Shown one piece after another: positions 33,881 to 45,058 of a stretch of 64,000 bases of DNA. The position numbers and the translations under genes are program-made. The stretch covers positions 62,001-126,000 of the forward strand of contig FCOH02000018.1 of assembly GCA_001544595.2 (NCBI GenBank), read 5' to 3'. The notes under the pieces were generated by a model. It made no database searches. It saw only the letters and a list, made by a program, of their open reading frames with translations, and was not told the origin of the DNA. How positions within the stretch are numbered: position 1 is the first letter of the stretch; every line of letters starts with the position of its first letter. The DNA comes from Caballeronia peredens (GTDB taxonomy: Bacteria > Pseudomonadota > Gammaproteobacteria > Burkholderiales > Burkholderiaceae).

Positions 33881-35170
33881 ATGCAGCAGGCAGGAAAGAA
33901 CAAAGCGTCCTTCGGGACCAAGTTTTACGCAGGCGTGGCGGCAGGCGCGCTTCTGTCGATCGCGGCGGCGGCTTATGGGCAGCAGGCGGAATCGGGTGCG
34001 TCGGGTGCGTCGGCGGCATCCTCGTCGGGCGCGGTGGCGCAAGGTAGCGTGACGGCGGTGCCCGTCATGCCGGTCGCGCCGGTCCGGCCCGCGCCGCCCG
34101 CGCCGCCCGCTCCGCCGATGCCGTCCGGCGCCAGCATCCCGCCAAGCGCGAGCGCGCCGGAACGTGCGCTTCCCGCCATGCCCGTGCCCGTGCCCATGCC
34201 CGCGCCTGCGCAGGCGGCATCGGCTAAGCCCGCGAGCGCGGCGTCCGGCGCATCGGCCGCAAGCGAGGCGAGCGCGGCAAGCGAAGCAAGCGCACCGGGT
34301 GAAGCAAGCGCGGCAAGCGCGGCTTCCGAGGCGCAAGCGCCCGAAGTGCCCTTGCCGCCCGAGCCGCCGGAGCCCAATCTCGCCCAGCGCACCGGCATGC
34401 AGCCGGCGGGCGCGTTCGCGATGCGCCAGACCTACGCGAAGGAAATCGACCGGAGGCTCACGGTGCCGGCGTCCGATCAGGCGGCATATGGTCGTCTGCT
34501 GCAACACACGCTCGACGCCGACGGCCACGGGGACCTCGCCAACGAATTCGTGGTGCTCGTCGATCGCAGCGCGAACGTGCAGGCGATCTTCGTCTATTTC
34601 CGCGCGAAGCCGGGCGATGCCTGGTCGATGATCGGCGCCTCGCCGGTATCGACGGGCCGCCCCGGCAGCTACGACCATTTCGTGACGCCGCTCGGCGTGT
34701 TCCAGCATGTGCCGGGCAACATGGACTTCCGCGCGGAAGGCACGCTGAACGAGTTCAAAATTCGCGGCTACGGCGCGCGCGACATGCGCATCTACGACTT
34801 CGGCTGGGCCGACGGCGAGCGCGGCTGGGGCCACGGCGGCAAGTCGCCGATGCGCTTCCAGATGCACGCCACCGATCCCGAGAAACTGGAGCCCTTGCTC
34901 GGCATGCGGCACTCGAAAGGCTGTGTGCGCATTCCGTCGGCGCTCAACACGTTTTTCGATCACCACGGCATCCTCGACGCCCAGTACGAGGCGCGCGCAG
35001 CCGAGGGCCAGTCGATGTGGGTGCTCAAGGCCACGCGCAAGACGACGCCGTGGGCGGGGCATTATCTCGTCGTCGTCGATACCGGCAGGCAGTCGCGGCC
35101 CGCATGGTCGCCGGGACCGGGACGGGCCGTGCGCGCGCGCATTCCGGCGGGCGCGGACACGGTCGATTGA
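33881..35170 (+). CDS. L,D-transpeptidase (YkuD) with Ala/Ser/Pro-rich linker
   Basis: A 429-residue exported protein. The start at 33881 gives a signal peptide (FYAGVAAGALLSIAAAAYG-Q). Residues ~35-170 are a low-complexity linker of Ala, Ser, Glu and Pro (SGASAASEASAASEASAP), encoded by an imperfect short tandem repeat, then PLPPEPPEPN. The catalytic YkuD domain follows, with the active-site HSKGCVRIP (His and Cys348 at the expected spacing). Such enzymes form 3-3 cross-links in peptidoglycan or attach proteins to it. The linker presumably spans the periplasm or wall. It is monocistronic behind a terminator. Confidence 0.9.
   Translation: MQQAGKNKASFGTKFYAGVAAGALLSIAAAAYGQQAESGASGASAASSSGAVAQGSVTAVPVMPVAPVRPAPPAPPAPPMPSGASIPPSASAPERALPAMPVPVPMPAPAQAASAKPASAASGASAASEASAASEASAPGEASAASAASEAQAPEVPLPPEPPEPNLAQRTGMQPAGAFAMRQTYAKEIDRRLTVPASDQAAYGRLLQHTLDADGHGDLANEFVVLVDRSANVQAIFVYFRAKPGDAWSMIGASPVSTGRPGSYDHFVTPLGVFQHVPGNMDFRAEGTLNEFKIRGYGARDMRIYDFGWADGERGWGHGGKSPMRFQMHATDPEKLEPLLGMRHSKGCVRIPSALNTFFDHHGILDAQYEARAAEGQSMWVLKATRKTTPWAGHYLVVVDTGRQSRPAWSPGPGRAVRARIPAGADTVD
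34220..34350 (+). repeat. Imperfect GCAAGCG-type tandem repeat in the transpeptidase linker
   Basis: Short units such as GCAAGCGAGGCGAGCGCG recur with small changes and encode Ala-Ser-Glu-Ala blocks. Such tracts can gain or lose in-frame units, so the linker length may vary between strains. Confidence 0.6.
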
Positions 35171-35186
35171 AGCCGTCCGGCAGGCG

Positions 35187-36071
35187 CTATTTCGAGCGGG
35201 CGAGCAGAACGCCCGCGAGCGCCGCCGCGAAACCCGCGAGCTGCACCGCGTTGAGCGTCTCGCCGAACGCGACATAGCTTTCGAGCGCGGCGAGCGGCGG
35301 CGCGAGAAAGAGCAGGGCAGTCGCGCGCGACGCGGCGCCGCGCCGGACCATCCAGACGAGCAGCGTCGTCGCGACGCCCGAGAGCATCAAGATGCCCCAG
35401 GCGAGCGCGATCCAGGTCGTCGTCGACGCGATGAAGCGGTGTTCCCCGAGCACGGCCACGAGCACGAGCGCGACGATCGCCGCGCCCGCGTTCTGCACGG
35501 CGCTCGCGCTGCGGATATCGGCGCGCGCGAGCGACGTCTTCTGATAGAGCGTGCCCGCCGTGATCGCGACCACGGACAGCACCGCGATCGTCACGACGAG
35601 CCACTGCGGCGCGTGGCCTGTGCCCGCCTGTGCGACATGCGCGCCGCCGCCGACGATCTTCGGTGCGAGCACGAGCGCCACGCCGATCAACCCGAGCACG
35701 AGGCCGCCCCACGCGCGCGGCGAGAGCCTTTCGCCGAAGAGCCGGGCGGCGACGGCCGCGGTCAGAAGCGGCTGCAGCGCGCCCAGCAGTGCCATGACGC
35801 CCGCGCCGAGCCCTTGCGCGACGGCCCAGTAACCCGCGCCGAGATAGACGCCCTGTAGCAGCGCGCCGGCGAACAGATGCCGGCCGATATCGCGTCCTTT
35901 CGGCCAGGGCGCGCGCGTGACGAGGGCGATCGCGACGAACAGCAGCGTCGTGCCGGCAAAGCGCGCGAGCAGATACAGGTTCGGATCGACATAAGGCGTG
36001 ATCGCCCGCGCGACGATAAAGCCCGTCGACCAGAGAAACACGAAGACCGGCGCGGCGAGAAGCGAAATCAT
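35187..36071 (-). CDS. EamA (DMT superfamily) transporter
   Basis: A 294-residue membrane protein with ten hydrophobic helices in two homologous halves (five plus five). The conserved start is FVFLWSTGFIVARA, and ALLGALQPLLTAAVAARLFGERL ends the first half. LLFLAPPLAALESYVAFGE marks the EamA repeat in the second half. Members export metabolites or amino acids, and the substrate is not deducible. It is convergent with the transpeptidase, whose stop is 16 bp away, with no terminator between. Confidence 0.88.
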   Translation of the reverse strand: MISLLAAPVFVFLWSTGFIVARAITPYVDPNLYLLARFAGTTLLFVAIALVTRAPWPKGRDIGRHLFAGALLQGVYLGAGYWAVAQGLGAGVMALLGALQPLLTAAVAARLFGERLSPRAWGGLVLGLIGVALVLAPKIVGGGAHVAQAGTGHAPQWLVVTIAVLSVVAITAGTLYQKTSLARADIRSASAVQNAGAAIVALVLVAVLGEHRFIASTTTWIALAWGILMLSGVATTLLVWMVRRGAASRATALLFLAPPLAALESYVAFGETLNAVQLAGFAAALAGVLLARSK

Positions 36072-36178
36072 GTGAGGAAGGCGACGAAACGGAATGTCGA
36101 AGTATCGTCGCGCGGGGCGGGTTCGTCTTGTCTAAGCGTGCACTCGAGACACTCGCGGCACTCGCGGGCGCGGCCGCG

Positions 36179-36364
36179 TCATTCGAGCGAGAACGTGTCG
36201 AGCGGCTGATTGGCGCGCACATCGCCTTCGAAGCGCCGCGAGAGTTGCGCGTGCAGGCGCCTGGCTTCGTCGAGCGTGAGATCGATCCAGTAGGGATCGC
36301 CCGCTGCGTCGTTCAGGCGTTCGGGTGGAAACTGAATCTCGATGACCACGCCTTTCTTGTACAT
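36179..36364 (-). CDS. Small conserved protein (61 aa)
   Basis: The ATG at 36364 has a GAGG eight bases upstream; a TTG six codons earlier is less likely. The product (MYKKGVVIEIQFPPERLNDA, then YWIDLTLDEARRLHAQLSRR) is soluble, with an N-terminal beta-strand part and a helix. No known domain is recognised. It is divergent from the DeoR regulator. Confidence 0.55.
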   Translation of the reverse strand: MYKKGVVIEIQFPPERLNDAAGDPYWIDLTLDEARRLHAQLSRRFEGDVRANQPLDTFSLE

Positions 36365-36502
36365 CCGGATAACCTCGTTCAAGGCCCTTCGCTACGACAG
36401 GGCAATCAGCGAGTCTAGCGGAGCGGCGCGCGTCGATTGCCAATGCAGCGGAAAGAATGCATTGCCCGACGGGGCCTGAAGTCCGGCCCGACGATTGTTC
36501 CG

Positions 36503-36520
36503 TTGCCAAAGTTTTGCCAC
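36503..36520. promoter_or_regulatory. Candidate operator upstream of the DeoR regulator
   Basis: Two TTGCC elements, 11 bp apart, at 36503 and 36514 (TTGCCAAAGTTTTGCCAC). The complement, TTTGGCAA, resembles the TTGGCGAA repeats in front of phnS, which suggests one regulator for both. Prediction only. Confidence 0.35.
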
Positions 36521-36576
36521 ATGAGGCCGCTAAACTCCACACGCTGCCTCGCCATCAATTTGCCCGCGACCCACGG

Positions 36577-37332
36577 ATGCTCGCAGAACAACGTCATCAA
36601 TACATTCTCTCCGAGCTGGACAGGCACGGCGCGCTCGCGGTGGCCGACCTGGTGCGCGCGCTGTCCGTGTCGCGCGAGACGGTGCGGCGCGACCTCAATG
36701 CGCTCGCCGAACGCGGCCTCGTCGCGACGACGCATGGCGGCGCACTGTCGATGCAGCGGCGCGAGCCGCACGTGGATGTACGCGAAGCCGACAACGCCGC
36801 CGCCAAGCAGGCCATCGGCGTGCGCGCGGCGGCGTTCGTGCCGGACGGGGCGTCGGTCGTCATCGATTCCGGCAGCACGACGCAGGCCGTGGCGCGGGCG
36901 CTCGCCGAGCGCCACGGGCTGACGGTCTACACGAACGACTGGCGCATCGCGATGCTGCTCGCGCGGCGCAACGGCAATCGCGTGAGCCTGCTCGGCGGCG
37001 AGATCGCCGAGCAGGAGGACGCGACCTTCGGGCTCGATACGATCCAGCAGATTTCGCAATATCACGCGGATTTCGCGTTCGTCGGCGCGGGCGGCATCAC
37101 CGACGATGCGCATCTCACCGACTATTCGCGCCTCGCCGCCGAAGTGCGCGCACGCATGATCGCGGCTGCCGCGTGTGCGATCGTCGTCGCCGACTGCTCG
37201 AAGTTCGGGCGGACCACGCCCGTGCGGATTCGCGGCTTCGAGTCGGTGCGCTATCTCGTGTGCGACGCGGCGCCCGACCGCACGATCCGGCGCGCCATCG
37301 CGTCGCGCGGACCGGAGCTTGTGACGGCCTAG
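36577..37332 (+). CDS. DeoR-family transcriptional regulator
   Basis: A 251-residue DeoR protein. The N-terminal winged helix has the family signature AEQRHQYILSELDRHGALAV and VSRETVRRDLNALAERGLV. The C-terminal sensor domain (DGASVVIDSGSTTQAVARAL, VYTNDWRIAMLLA, FGLDTIQQISQYHADFAFVGAGGI) is of the sugar-phosphate-isomerase type, which usually binds a phosphorylated metabolite. I chose the ATG at 36577 because the DeoR domain begins there; the ribosome site is weak. It precedes phnSTUV on the same strand with a 130-bp gap, so it is the likely regulator of the importer. Confidence 0.88.
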   Translation: MLAEQRHQYILSELDRHGALAVADLVRALSVSRETVRRDLNALAERGLVATTHGGALSMQRREPHVDVREADNAAAKQAIGVRAAAFVPDGASVVIDSGSTTQAVARALAERHGLTVYTNDWRIAMLLARRNGNRVSLLGGEIAEQEDATFGLDTIQQISQYHADFAFVGAGGITDDAHLTDYSRLAAEVRARMIAAAACAIVVADCSKFGRTTPVRIRGFESVRYLVCDAAPDRTIRRAIASRGPELVTA

Positions 37333-37336
37333 CCGT

Positions 37337-37364
37337 TTGGCGAATTGTGCAAACAGTTGGCGAA
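37337..37364 (+). promoter_or_regulatory. Direct repeats upstream of phnS (candidate DeoR operator)
   Basis: TTGGCGAA occurs at 37337-37344 and 37357-37364, starts 20 bp apart (about two helical turns), with a degenerate TTGTGCAAA between them. Direct repeats on one DNA face are a usual DeoR-family operator form. A GGTCGCGACC palindrome at 37417-37426, nested in a larger hairpin, lies in the leader closer to the start. Confidence 0.45.
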
Positions 37365-37462
37365 GCGTGGCGCCTTCACGTCGATGTCACAGATCTCTGC
37401 AATCCTTCGGGTCGAAGGTCGCGACCGACCCTCAACCATTCCCGACAAGAGAGATCATCATC

Positions 37463-38533
37463 ATGACCCGCGATTTCCGCCTCGCGCGCACCATGCTGCC
37501 GGCGTTCGCCGCCGCCGCGCTGTTTGCCGCGATGCCCGTGCATGCCGCCGACGCCGTCGTCCTCTACACCGCCGACGGCCTCGAGAACCTGTACAAGGAC
37601 GTCCTTCCGGCGTTCGAAAAGAAGGAAGGCGTGAAGGTCAACATCGTCACGGCGGGTAGCGGCGAAGTGGTGAATCGCGCGACCGTCGAGAAGGATTCGC
37701 CCAAAGCCGACGTGCTCGTCACGCTGCCGCCGTTCATCCAGCAGGCGCAGCAAGGCGGCCTGCTGCAGCCGTATCAGAGCGTGAACTACAAGAACGTCCC
37801 CGCGATCGCGAAGGCGCAGGACGGCGCGTGGGCCACGTTCGTGAACAACTACTTCTCGTTCGCGATCAACCCGGAAGTGACGAAGACCGCGCCGAAGACG
37901 TTCGCCGATCTGCTGCATCCGAACTACTCGGGCAAGATCGCGTATTCGAACCCGGCGACGGCGGGCGACGGCATGGCCGTCATCATCCTGACCTCGGCGC
38001 TGATGGGCGAGGACAAGGCTTTCGATTACCTCAAGACGCTCGAACAGGGCGCCAAGTTCCACACGAAAGGCACCGGCTATCTCGACGTGCTGCTCTCGCG
38101 CAACGAGATCGCTTTCGCCAACGGCGACCTGCAGATGGACCTCGACGATGCCGCGAACGGCGGCCTGTCGATCAAGCCGCTGTTCCTCTCGCACAAGGCG
38201 GGCGAAGCGCCGACCACGTTCCAGCTTCCGTACGCGATCGGCCTCATCAAGAGCGGTCCGAATCAGGCGGCGGGCAAGAAGCTGATCGACTATCTGATGT
38301 CGACCGAGGTGCAGTCGAAAGTGCCGGACATCTACGGCATTCCGGGCCGCACCGACGTGCCGCTCGCCGGCAAGAACGGCGAGACCGTCAAGCAGGCCAT
38401 CTCGGGCGTGAAGCTGATTCCGGTCGACTGGAACGAAGTCATGCAGAAGAAGGCCGGCTGGACCGAACGCTGGAAGTCCGAAGTGATCGGCAACTCGGGC
38501 AAGCAGACCGAAGTGGTCAAGCCGAAGTCGTAA
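37463..38533 (+). CDS. phnS: 2-aminoethylphosphonate ABC transporter, substrate-binding protein
   Basis: A 356-residue periplasmic binding protein of the iron/thiamine/AEP cluster. The signal peptide ends VHAA-D. The mature start VVLYTADGLENLYKDVLPAFEKK, with DSPKADVLVTLPPFIQQAQ and HPNYSGKIAYSNPATAGDGM, matches the AEP-binding PhnS/PhnD2 group more than ferric-binding proteins, since the iron-ligand Tyr pair is absent. It captures 2-aminoethylphosphonate for import. A GAGAG ribosome site lies before the ATG. It is first gene of phnSTUV, with one base before the ATPase. Confidence 0.88.
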   Translation: MTRDFRLARTMLPAFAAAALFAAMPVHAADAVVLYTADGLENLYKDVLPAFEKKEGVKVNIVTAGSGEVVNRATVEKDSPKADVLVTLPPFIQQAQQGGLLQPYQSVNYKNVPAIAKAQDGAWATFVNNYFSFAINPEVTKTAPKTFADLLHPNYSGKIAYSNPATAGDGMAVIILTSALMGEDKAFDYLKTLEQGAKFHTKGTGYLDVLLSRNEIAFANGDLQMDLDDAANGGLSIKPLFLSHKAGEAPTTFQLPYAIGLIKSGPNQAAGKKLIDYLMSTEVQSKVPDIYGIPGRTDVPLAGKNGETVKQAISGVKLIPVDWNEVMQKKAGWTERWKSEVIGNSGKQTEVVKPKS

Positions 38534-38534
38534 C

Positions 38535-39596
38535 GTGAGCGCCGTTCTCAAGGAAGCGCCGGGCGTCCACGCGGCGCACGGCGTGCACATCGACCGGCTT
38601 ACGGTGCGCTTCGGCGCGCGCACCGTGCTCGACGATCTCACGCTGCGCATCGAGCGCGGTGAATTCCTCACCGTGCTCGGCCGCAGCGGCTGCGGCAAGA
38701 CCACGCTGTTGCGCTTCATCGCGGGCTTCGTCGCGGCCGATGCGCTCGCGGGCACGCTCTCGGTGGCCGGCCGCGATCTCACGCACGTGCCGCCGCATCA
38801 GCGCAATCTGGGCTTGCTGTTCCAGAGCTACGCGCTGTTTCCGCATCTTTCCGTGTTCGACAACGTCGCGTTCGGCCTGCGCGCGCGCAAGCTGAAGGCG
38901 GGCGAGATCGCGCGCCGCGTCGCCGATGCGCTCAAGCTCGTGCAGCTCTCCGATGCCGGTCACGTCATGCCCGCGCAGCTTTCCGGCGGCATGCAGCAGC
39001 GCGTGGCGCTGGCGCGCGCGCTCGTCATCGAACCGGATGTGCTGTTGCTCGACGAGCCGCTCTCCGCGCTCGACGCCAACCTGCGCGCCTCCGTGCGCAG
39101 CGAGTTGAAGGCGCTGCACGAACGTCTGCCGAATCTGACGATCGTCTGCGTGACGCATGATCAGGACGACGCGCTCGTGCTCTCCGATCGCACGCTTCTG
39201 ATGCGCGACGGCCGCATCGCACAGCTCGGCGCGCCGCGCGAGTTGTACGACGCGCCGAACGACGCCTTCGTGGCGCGCTATCTCGGCGCGGCCAATCTGT
39301 TGCCGCCGCGTGTCGTGTATCCGGTCGGCGACGCGCGGCACGACGAGCGCGAGCGGCTCGCGTGCATTCGTCCGGAGCGCTTCAACATCGTGCCGCTCGG
39401 CGAAGGTCCGCTACACGGTACGATCGCGTCCGTCGAATGGTACGGCGCGGCGCTGTCGATCTCCGTCGCGCTCGATGCGCTGCCCGGCGAGCCCGTGCTC
39501 GTGACAACGCAGCGCGGCCACACACGCATGCCCGAAAAAGGCACGCGCGTTTCTCTTCGCTTCGAGGCTGACGATGTCGTCCTTGTTCGTCCCTGA
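38535..39596 (+). CDS. phnT: 2-aminoethylphosphonate ABC transporter, ATP-binding protein
   Basis: A 353-residue ABC ATPase starting at a GTG one base after phnS. Walker A is GRSGCGKTT, the Q-loop LLFQSYALFPH, the signature LSGGMQQRVALARAL, Walker B VLLLDEPLSALD and the switch His CVTHDQDDAL. The C-terminal ~80 residues (CIRPERFNIVPLGEG, GTIASVEWYGAALSI) form a TOBE-like domain. It powers the PhnUV permease. Its 3' end overlaps phnU by 23 bases, showing tight translational coupling. Confidence 0.93.
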   Translation: MSAVLKEAPGVHAAHGVHIDRLTVRFGARTVLDDLTLRIERGEFLTVLGRSGCGKTTLLRFIAGFVAADALAGTLSVAGRDLTHVPPHQRNLGLLFQSYALFPHLSVFDNVAFGLRARKLKAGEIARRVADALKLVQLSDAGHVMPAQLSGGMQQRVALARALVIEPDVLLLDEPLSALDANLRASVRSELKALHERLPNLTIVCVTHDQDDALVLSDRTLLMRDGRIAQLGAPRELYDAPNDAFVARYLGAANLLPPRVVYPVGDARHDERERLACIRPERFNIVPLGEGPLHGTIASVEWYGAALSISVALDALPGEPVLVTTQRGHTRMPEKGTRVSLRFEADDVVLVRP

Positions 39597-40503
39597 CGGC
39601 GTCGCGCGCGACGAAGGCGGCATCAGCGACGCCGAGCTTTCCTCGCAATTCGCCGCGCATGCGCGCGAGGCGAAGCGCCGCGAGCGCCGTGCACAGTGGC
39701 ATCTGCTCTTCATTCTCGTCGTCGTGCTCGGGCCGCTCGTCGTCTATCCGCTGGCGCGGCTCGTCATGCTGAGCATGACGGGGCCGCACGGTTTCACGCT
39801 GCACGCGTACACCGCGTTCTTCGGCAATCCCGAGACGCGCGGCATGATCGGCACGACGCTCGGCATTCTGTTCGCGAGCGCGAGCATTGCGTCGCTGCTC
39901 GGCGTCGCGCTCGCGTCGATGCTGTTCTTCAGGCCGTTCCGCGGCGCGCGGCTGCTCACGCGCTTTCTGGAGCTGTTCGTCGCGTTTCCTTCGTTTCTGG
40001 TCGCGTTCACGCTGATCTTTCTCTACGGCTCGCAAGGTTCCGTGAGCATCGGCTTGCAGCGGCTCTTCTCGCTCGACGCGCCGCCGCTCGATTTTCTCTT
40101 CGGCATCGGCGGCGTGATTCTGGCGGAAGTCGTGTTCTATGCGCCGTTCGTCGTGCGCCCGACGCTCGCTTCGTATGCGACGCTCGACATGCGCCTCGTC
40201 GAAGCGGCGAAGAGCCTCGGCGCGAACGGCTGGATGGTCGCGTCGAAGGTCGTGCTGCCGCTCGCGTGGCCGGGCATCGCGGCCGGCACGATCCTGTGCT
40301 TTTTGCTGACGCTGAACGAATTCGGCATCCTGCTCGTGCTCGGCAGCGCGCATCTGATCACGCTGCCGATCGCGATCTACAGCGCCGCCACCGTCGATCT
40401 CGATCTGCCGACCGCGGCGGCGGGATCGGTCGTGATGCTGCTGATGTCGTTGTCGCTGTATGCGCTTTACCGGCGTGTGAATCGCCGCTCGGGAGGGCGC
40501 TGA
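39574..40503 (+). CDS. phnU: 2-aminoethylphosphonate ABC transporter, permease 1
   Basis: A 309-residue integral membrane protein with about six helices. The EAA loop is LVEAAKSLGANGWMVASKVVLPLAWPGIA, the docking site for PhnT. The N-terminal ~40 residues are cytoplasmic and charged (ISDAELSSQFAAHAREAKRRERR). It overlaps the ATPase gene at its start and ends one base before phnV. Confidence 0.9.
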   Translation: MSSLFVPDGVARDEGGISDAELSSQFAAHAREAKRRERRAQWHLLFILVVVLGPLVVYPLARLVMLSMTGPHGFTLHAYTAFFGNPETRGMIGTTLGILFASASIASLLGVALASMLFFRPFRGARLLTRFLELFVAFPSFLVAFTLIFLYGSQGSVSIGLQRLFSLDAPPLDFLFGIGGVILAEVVFYAPFVVRPTLASYATLDMRLVEAAKSLGANGWMVASKVVLPLAWPGIAAGTILCFLLTLNEFGILLVLGSAHLITLPIAIYSAATVDLDLPTAAAGSVVMLLMSLSLYALYRRVNRRSGGR

Positions 40504-40504
40504 C

Positions 40505-41317
40505 ATGCAGCTTTCGACTGGCTTCCGATTCACGCCCGGCGCGTTCGTGCGTATCGCGTTCACGGGTTTTGTCGCGTTGCTGTGCATCTGGCTGTTCGTG
40601 CTGCCGGTGATCGTCGTCGCGTTGTCGAGCGTCGCGTCGCACTGGTCCGGAACGATCCTGCCCGACGGCTTCAGCACGCGCTGGTTCGCGCGCCTCGGTT
40701 CGAGCGATCTCGACGCCGTCACGACGAGCCTCGAAGTCGGCATCGGTGTCGCGTTTCTCGGCACCGCGCTCGGCTTGTGGCTCGCGCTCGCGCTGGAAGG
40801 GCGCGACCGGCGCGGGCTCGGCGCGCTCGTCGACGCCGTCGCGATGATGGGCAGCGGCGTGCCGAGCGTCGTGCTCGGGCTCGCGGTGCTGATCGCGTAT
40901 CACAAGCGTCCGCTCGATCTGTCCGGCTCGGCCGCGATCGTCGTGCTGGTGCAGCTCGCGCTCGTGCTGCCGTTTTGCTATCGCTGCGCGGCCGCGGCGC
41001 TGCGTCCCGAACTGACGACGCTGCGCGAAGCCGCCGCGAGTCTGGGCGCGCCGCCGCGCATGGTGCTCGCGCGCGTGATCCTGCCGCAACTCGTGCCCGC
41101 AATGCGCGCGAGCCTTGCGCTCGGCTTCGCGCTCTCGCTCGGCGAACTGGGCGCGACGCTGACCGTCTATCCGCCGGGCTTCGCGACGGTGCCGATCGTC
41201 GTCGTGGGGCAGGTCAATCGCGGCTACTATCTGCCGGCGTCCGCGCTTTCGCTGATCCTGCTCGGCGTATCGCTCGCCGCGCTTCTGCTGATCGCCGCGC
41301 GCGCACCGCGTCGGTGA
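40505..41317 (+). CDS. phnV: 2-aminoethylphosphonate ABC transporter, permease 2
   Basis: A 270-residue permease with six helices and a second EAA loop (LREAAASLGAPPRMVLARVILPQLVPAMR). It pairs with PhnU to form the channel. It is last in the operon; hairpins AAGCAAT/ATTGCTT at 41344-41361 and a GCCCGGG/CCCGGGC pair follow, without a clear T-run. No AEP-degrading genes (phnW, phnX, phnA) lie in this window, so the imported compound must be processed elsewhere. Confidence 0.9.
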   Translation: MQLSTGFRFTPGAFVRIAFTGFVALLCIWLFVLPVIVVALSSVASHWSGTILPDGFSTRWFARLGSSDLDAVTTSLEVGIGVAFLGTALGLWLALALEGRDRRGLGALVDAVAMMGSGVPSVVLGLAVLIAYHKRPLDLSGSAAIVVLVQLALVLPFCYRCAAAALRPELTTLREAAASLGAPPRMVLARVILPQLVPAMRASLALGFALSLGELGATLTVYPPGFATVPIVVVGQVNRGYYLPASALSLILLGVSLAALLLIAARAPRR

Positions 41318-41574
41318 ATCGTATGTCTTTCATCAGGATGCCGAAGCAATTTTCATTGCTTGATGAAGCGCCCGGGCGTTGCGCGAAGCAATTCCCGGGC
41401 CTCATTCCGGTGCACCGCCTGTCATACCAAAAAAAATAAAACTGGCGTAACCTGCACGTTCAGGCGCGACCGCACCCGCGTGGATCGGAGCGAAAAGCAT
41501 CCCGTGCTTCCGGATGCAGAACTTCAGACGCGCTTTCGCGGTCGCTGCATATGTCGCAAACACCGGAGGTTTCG

Positions 41575-44028
<2,454 letters not shown>

Positions 44029-44051
44029 CGACGACCTGAGCGGCGACGCGT

Positions 44052-44378
44052 TCAGCGCCGCGTGACGCGCGTCACGCGGCCGAGCGTCGCATTCGGGAAG
44101 TGCGCGGTGAGCGTGCCGATGACATCGTTGATATCGACGCGGTCGGTTTCCACATACAGCGTGGTGCAATCGTTCCGGCGGCTGATCTGCACGACGAACG
44201 CCTGCGTACCTTCACCGAAGGCGTGCGCGAGGAGCGTGCGCGCGGGCGCGGAGTTCAGGCCCGGAACGGTCAGGTCGAAGCTCAGGGAATGGCGCTCGAT
44301 ACGTCGATGCAGCGGACGATGCGGCGAGCCGCCGTTCAGCGTATGGGGAAGGGTGGACGAATCGGATGTGCGGTACAT
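44052..44378 (-). CDS. Small hypothetical protein (108 aa)
   Basis: A soluble product with a strand-rich C-terminal half (TQAFVVQISRRNDCTTLYVETDRVDINDVIGTL, NATLGRVTRVTRR). The first 30 residues look poorly ordered. The ribosome site is weak. It is convergent with glgP. No family recognised; kept because the C-terminal half reads as a real fold, but a spurious frame is possible. Confidence 0.5.
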   Translation of the reverse strand: MYRTSDSSTLPHTLNGGSPHRPLHRRIERHSLSFDLTVPGLNSAPARTLLAHAFGEGTQAFVVQISRRNDCTTLYVETDRVDINDVIGTLTAHFPNATLGRVTRVTRR

Positions 44379-44487
44379 CGATGAAAGCCGCTGCGCGCGG
44401 CTCGAAGTGGCAACGCATGCACTCTAGCGCGACGCGTCTAAAGACTGGGCTAAAGAGACGCGTTGCCGTATAAACGCGGCATCAAGA

Positions 44488-44892
44488 TCACGCCTGCGGC
44501 TTAGCGGCCGTGCTCGCCGCGTGCTTGCCGACGGCGTCGCCGACGAGCGCCGCGACCTTGTCCGCGAATTCCTGATCTTTCGTAATGAGCACTTCGCGCT
44601 CGCCGTCGGGTGTGGCGACCATCAGCTGAAAAATGACGTCCTGCGTGATCCACGTCAGATAGCCGACCACGGCGATCATCACGCCGAGCACGAGCGCCGC
44701 GCCCGCGCCGGTCACGATGCCCGCGCCGAACACGACGGCCCCGCTCAGCGCGATGATCACGGGCAGCGGCTTCTGACGCGGAATCCTGATGACGCGGGCG
44801 GCGCGCAGGTCGCGCATCGGAATCATCTGGCCTGACGCCGACAGGCCGGCGCGCGAGAGCGTGACGCCGCGTTCGTTGAAGGGTGTATCCAT
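44488..44892 (-). CDS. DUF6232-like membrane protein (134 aa)
   Basis: The ATG at 44892 gives MDTPFNERGVTLSRAGLSASGQMIPMRDLRAARVIRIPRQ, an N-terminal pattern shared by small membrane proteins of the DUF6232 type. Two helices follow (PVIIALSGAVVFGAGIVTGAG, ALVLGVMIAVVGYLTWIT), then a soluble domain (VIFQLMVATPDGEREVLITKDQEFADKVAALVGDAV). Function unknown. It lies between two other small leftward genes with no close coupling. Confidence 0.65.
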   Translation of the reverse strand: MDTPFNERGVTLSRAGLSASGQMIPMRDLRAARVIRIPRQKPLPVIIALSGAVVFGAGIVTGAGAALVLGVMIAVVGYLTWITQDVIFQLMVATPDGEREVLITKDQEFADKVAALVGDAVGKHAASTAAKPQA

Positions 44893-45058
44893 AAGCGTTG
44901 CGTAGTCTTTTCGACAGGCGGAAACCGGGCAGGTTACCAGACCGCGCGGCGCAAAGGCAGGTTTGCAGCGCGGCGTCTGGCGCCGCGTCAATGTTCCGCG
45001 CGGTTCATGCTCCGTCGCGCGCCGATGGATGGCGGCTCGCGCCCGCAACGCTCCGGCG

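Noticed and set aside
34220..34350. Repeat tract as a possible CRISPR or intergenic element
   Set aside because: Repeats are short, imperfect, lack spacers and lie in frame within the transpeptidase gene.
37409..37431. Nested palindrome in the phnS leader as a riboswitch
   Set aside because: Only a simple hairpin; no match to a known riboswitch core, so it is left as a leader hairpin note.
41344..41400. Hairpins after phnV as a terminator
   Set aside because: Stems are good (AAGCAAT/ATTGCTT and GCCCGGG/CCCGGGC), but no T-run follows, so I did not call a terminator.
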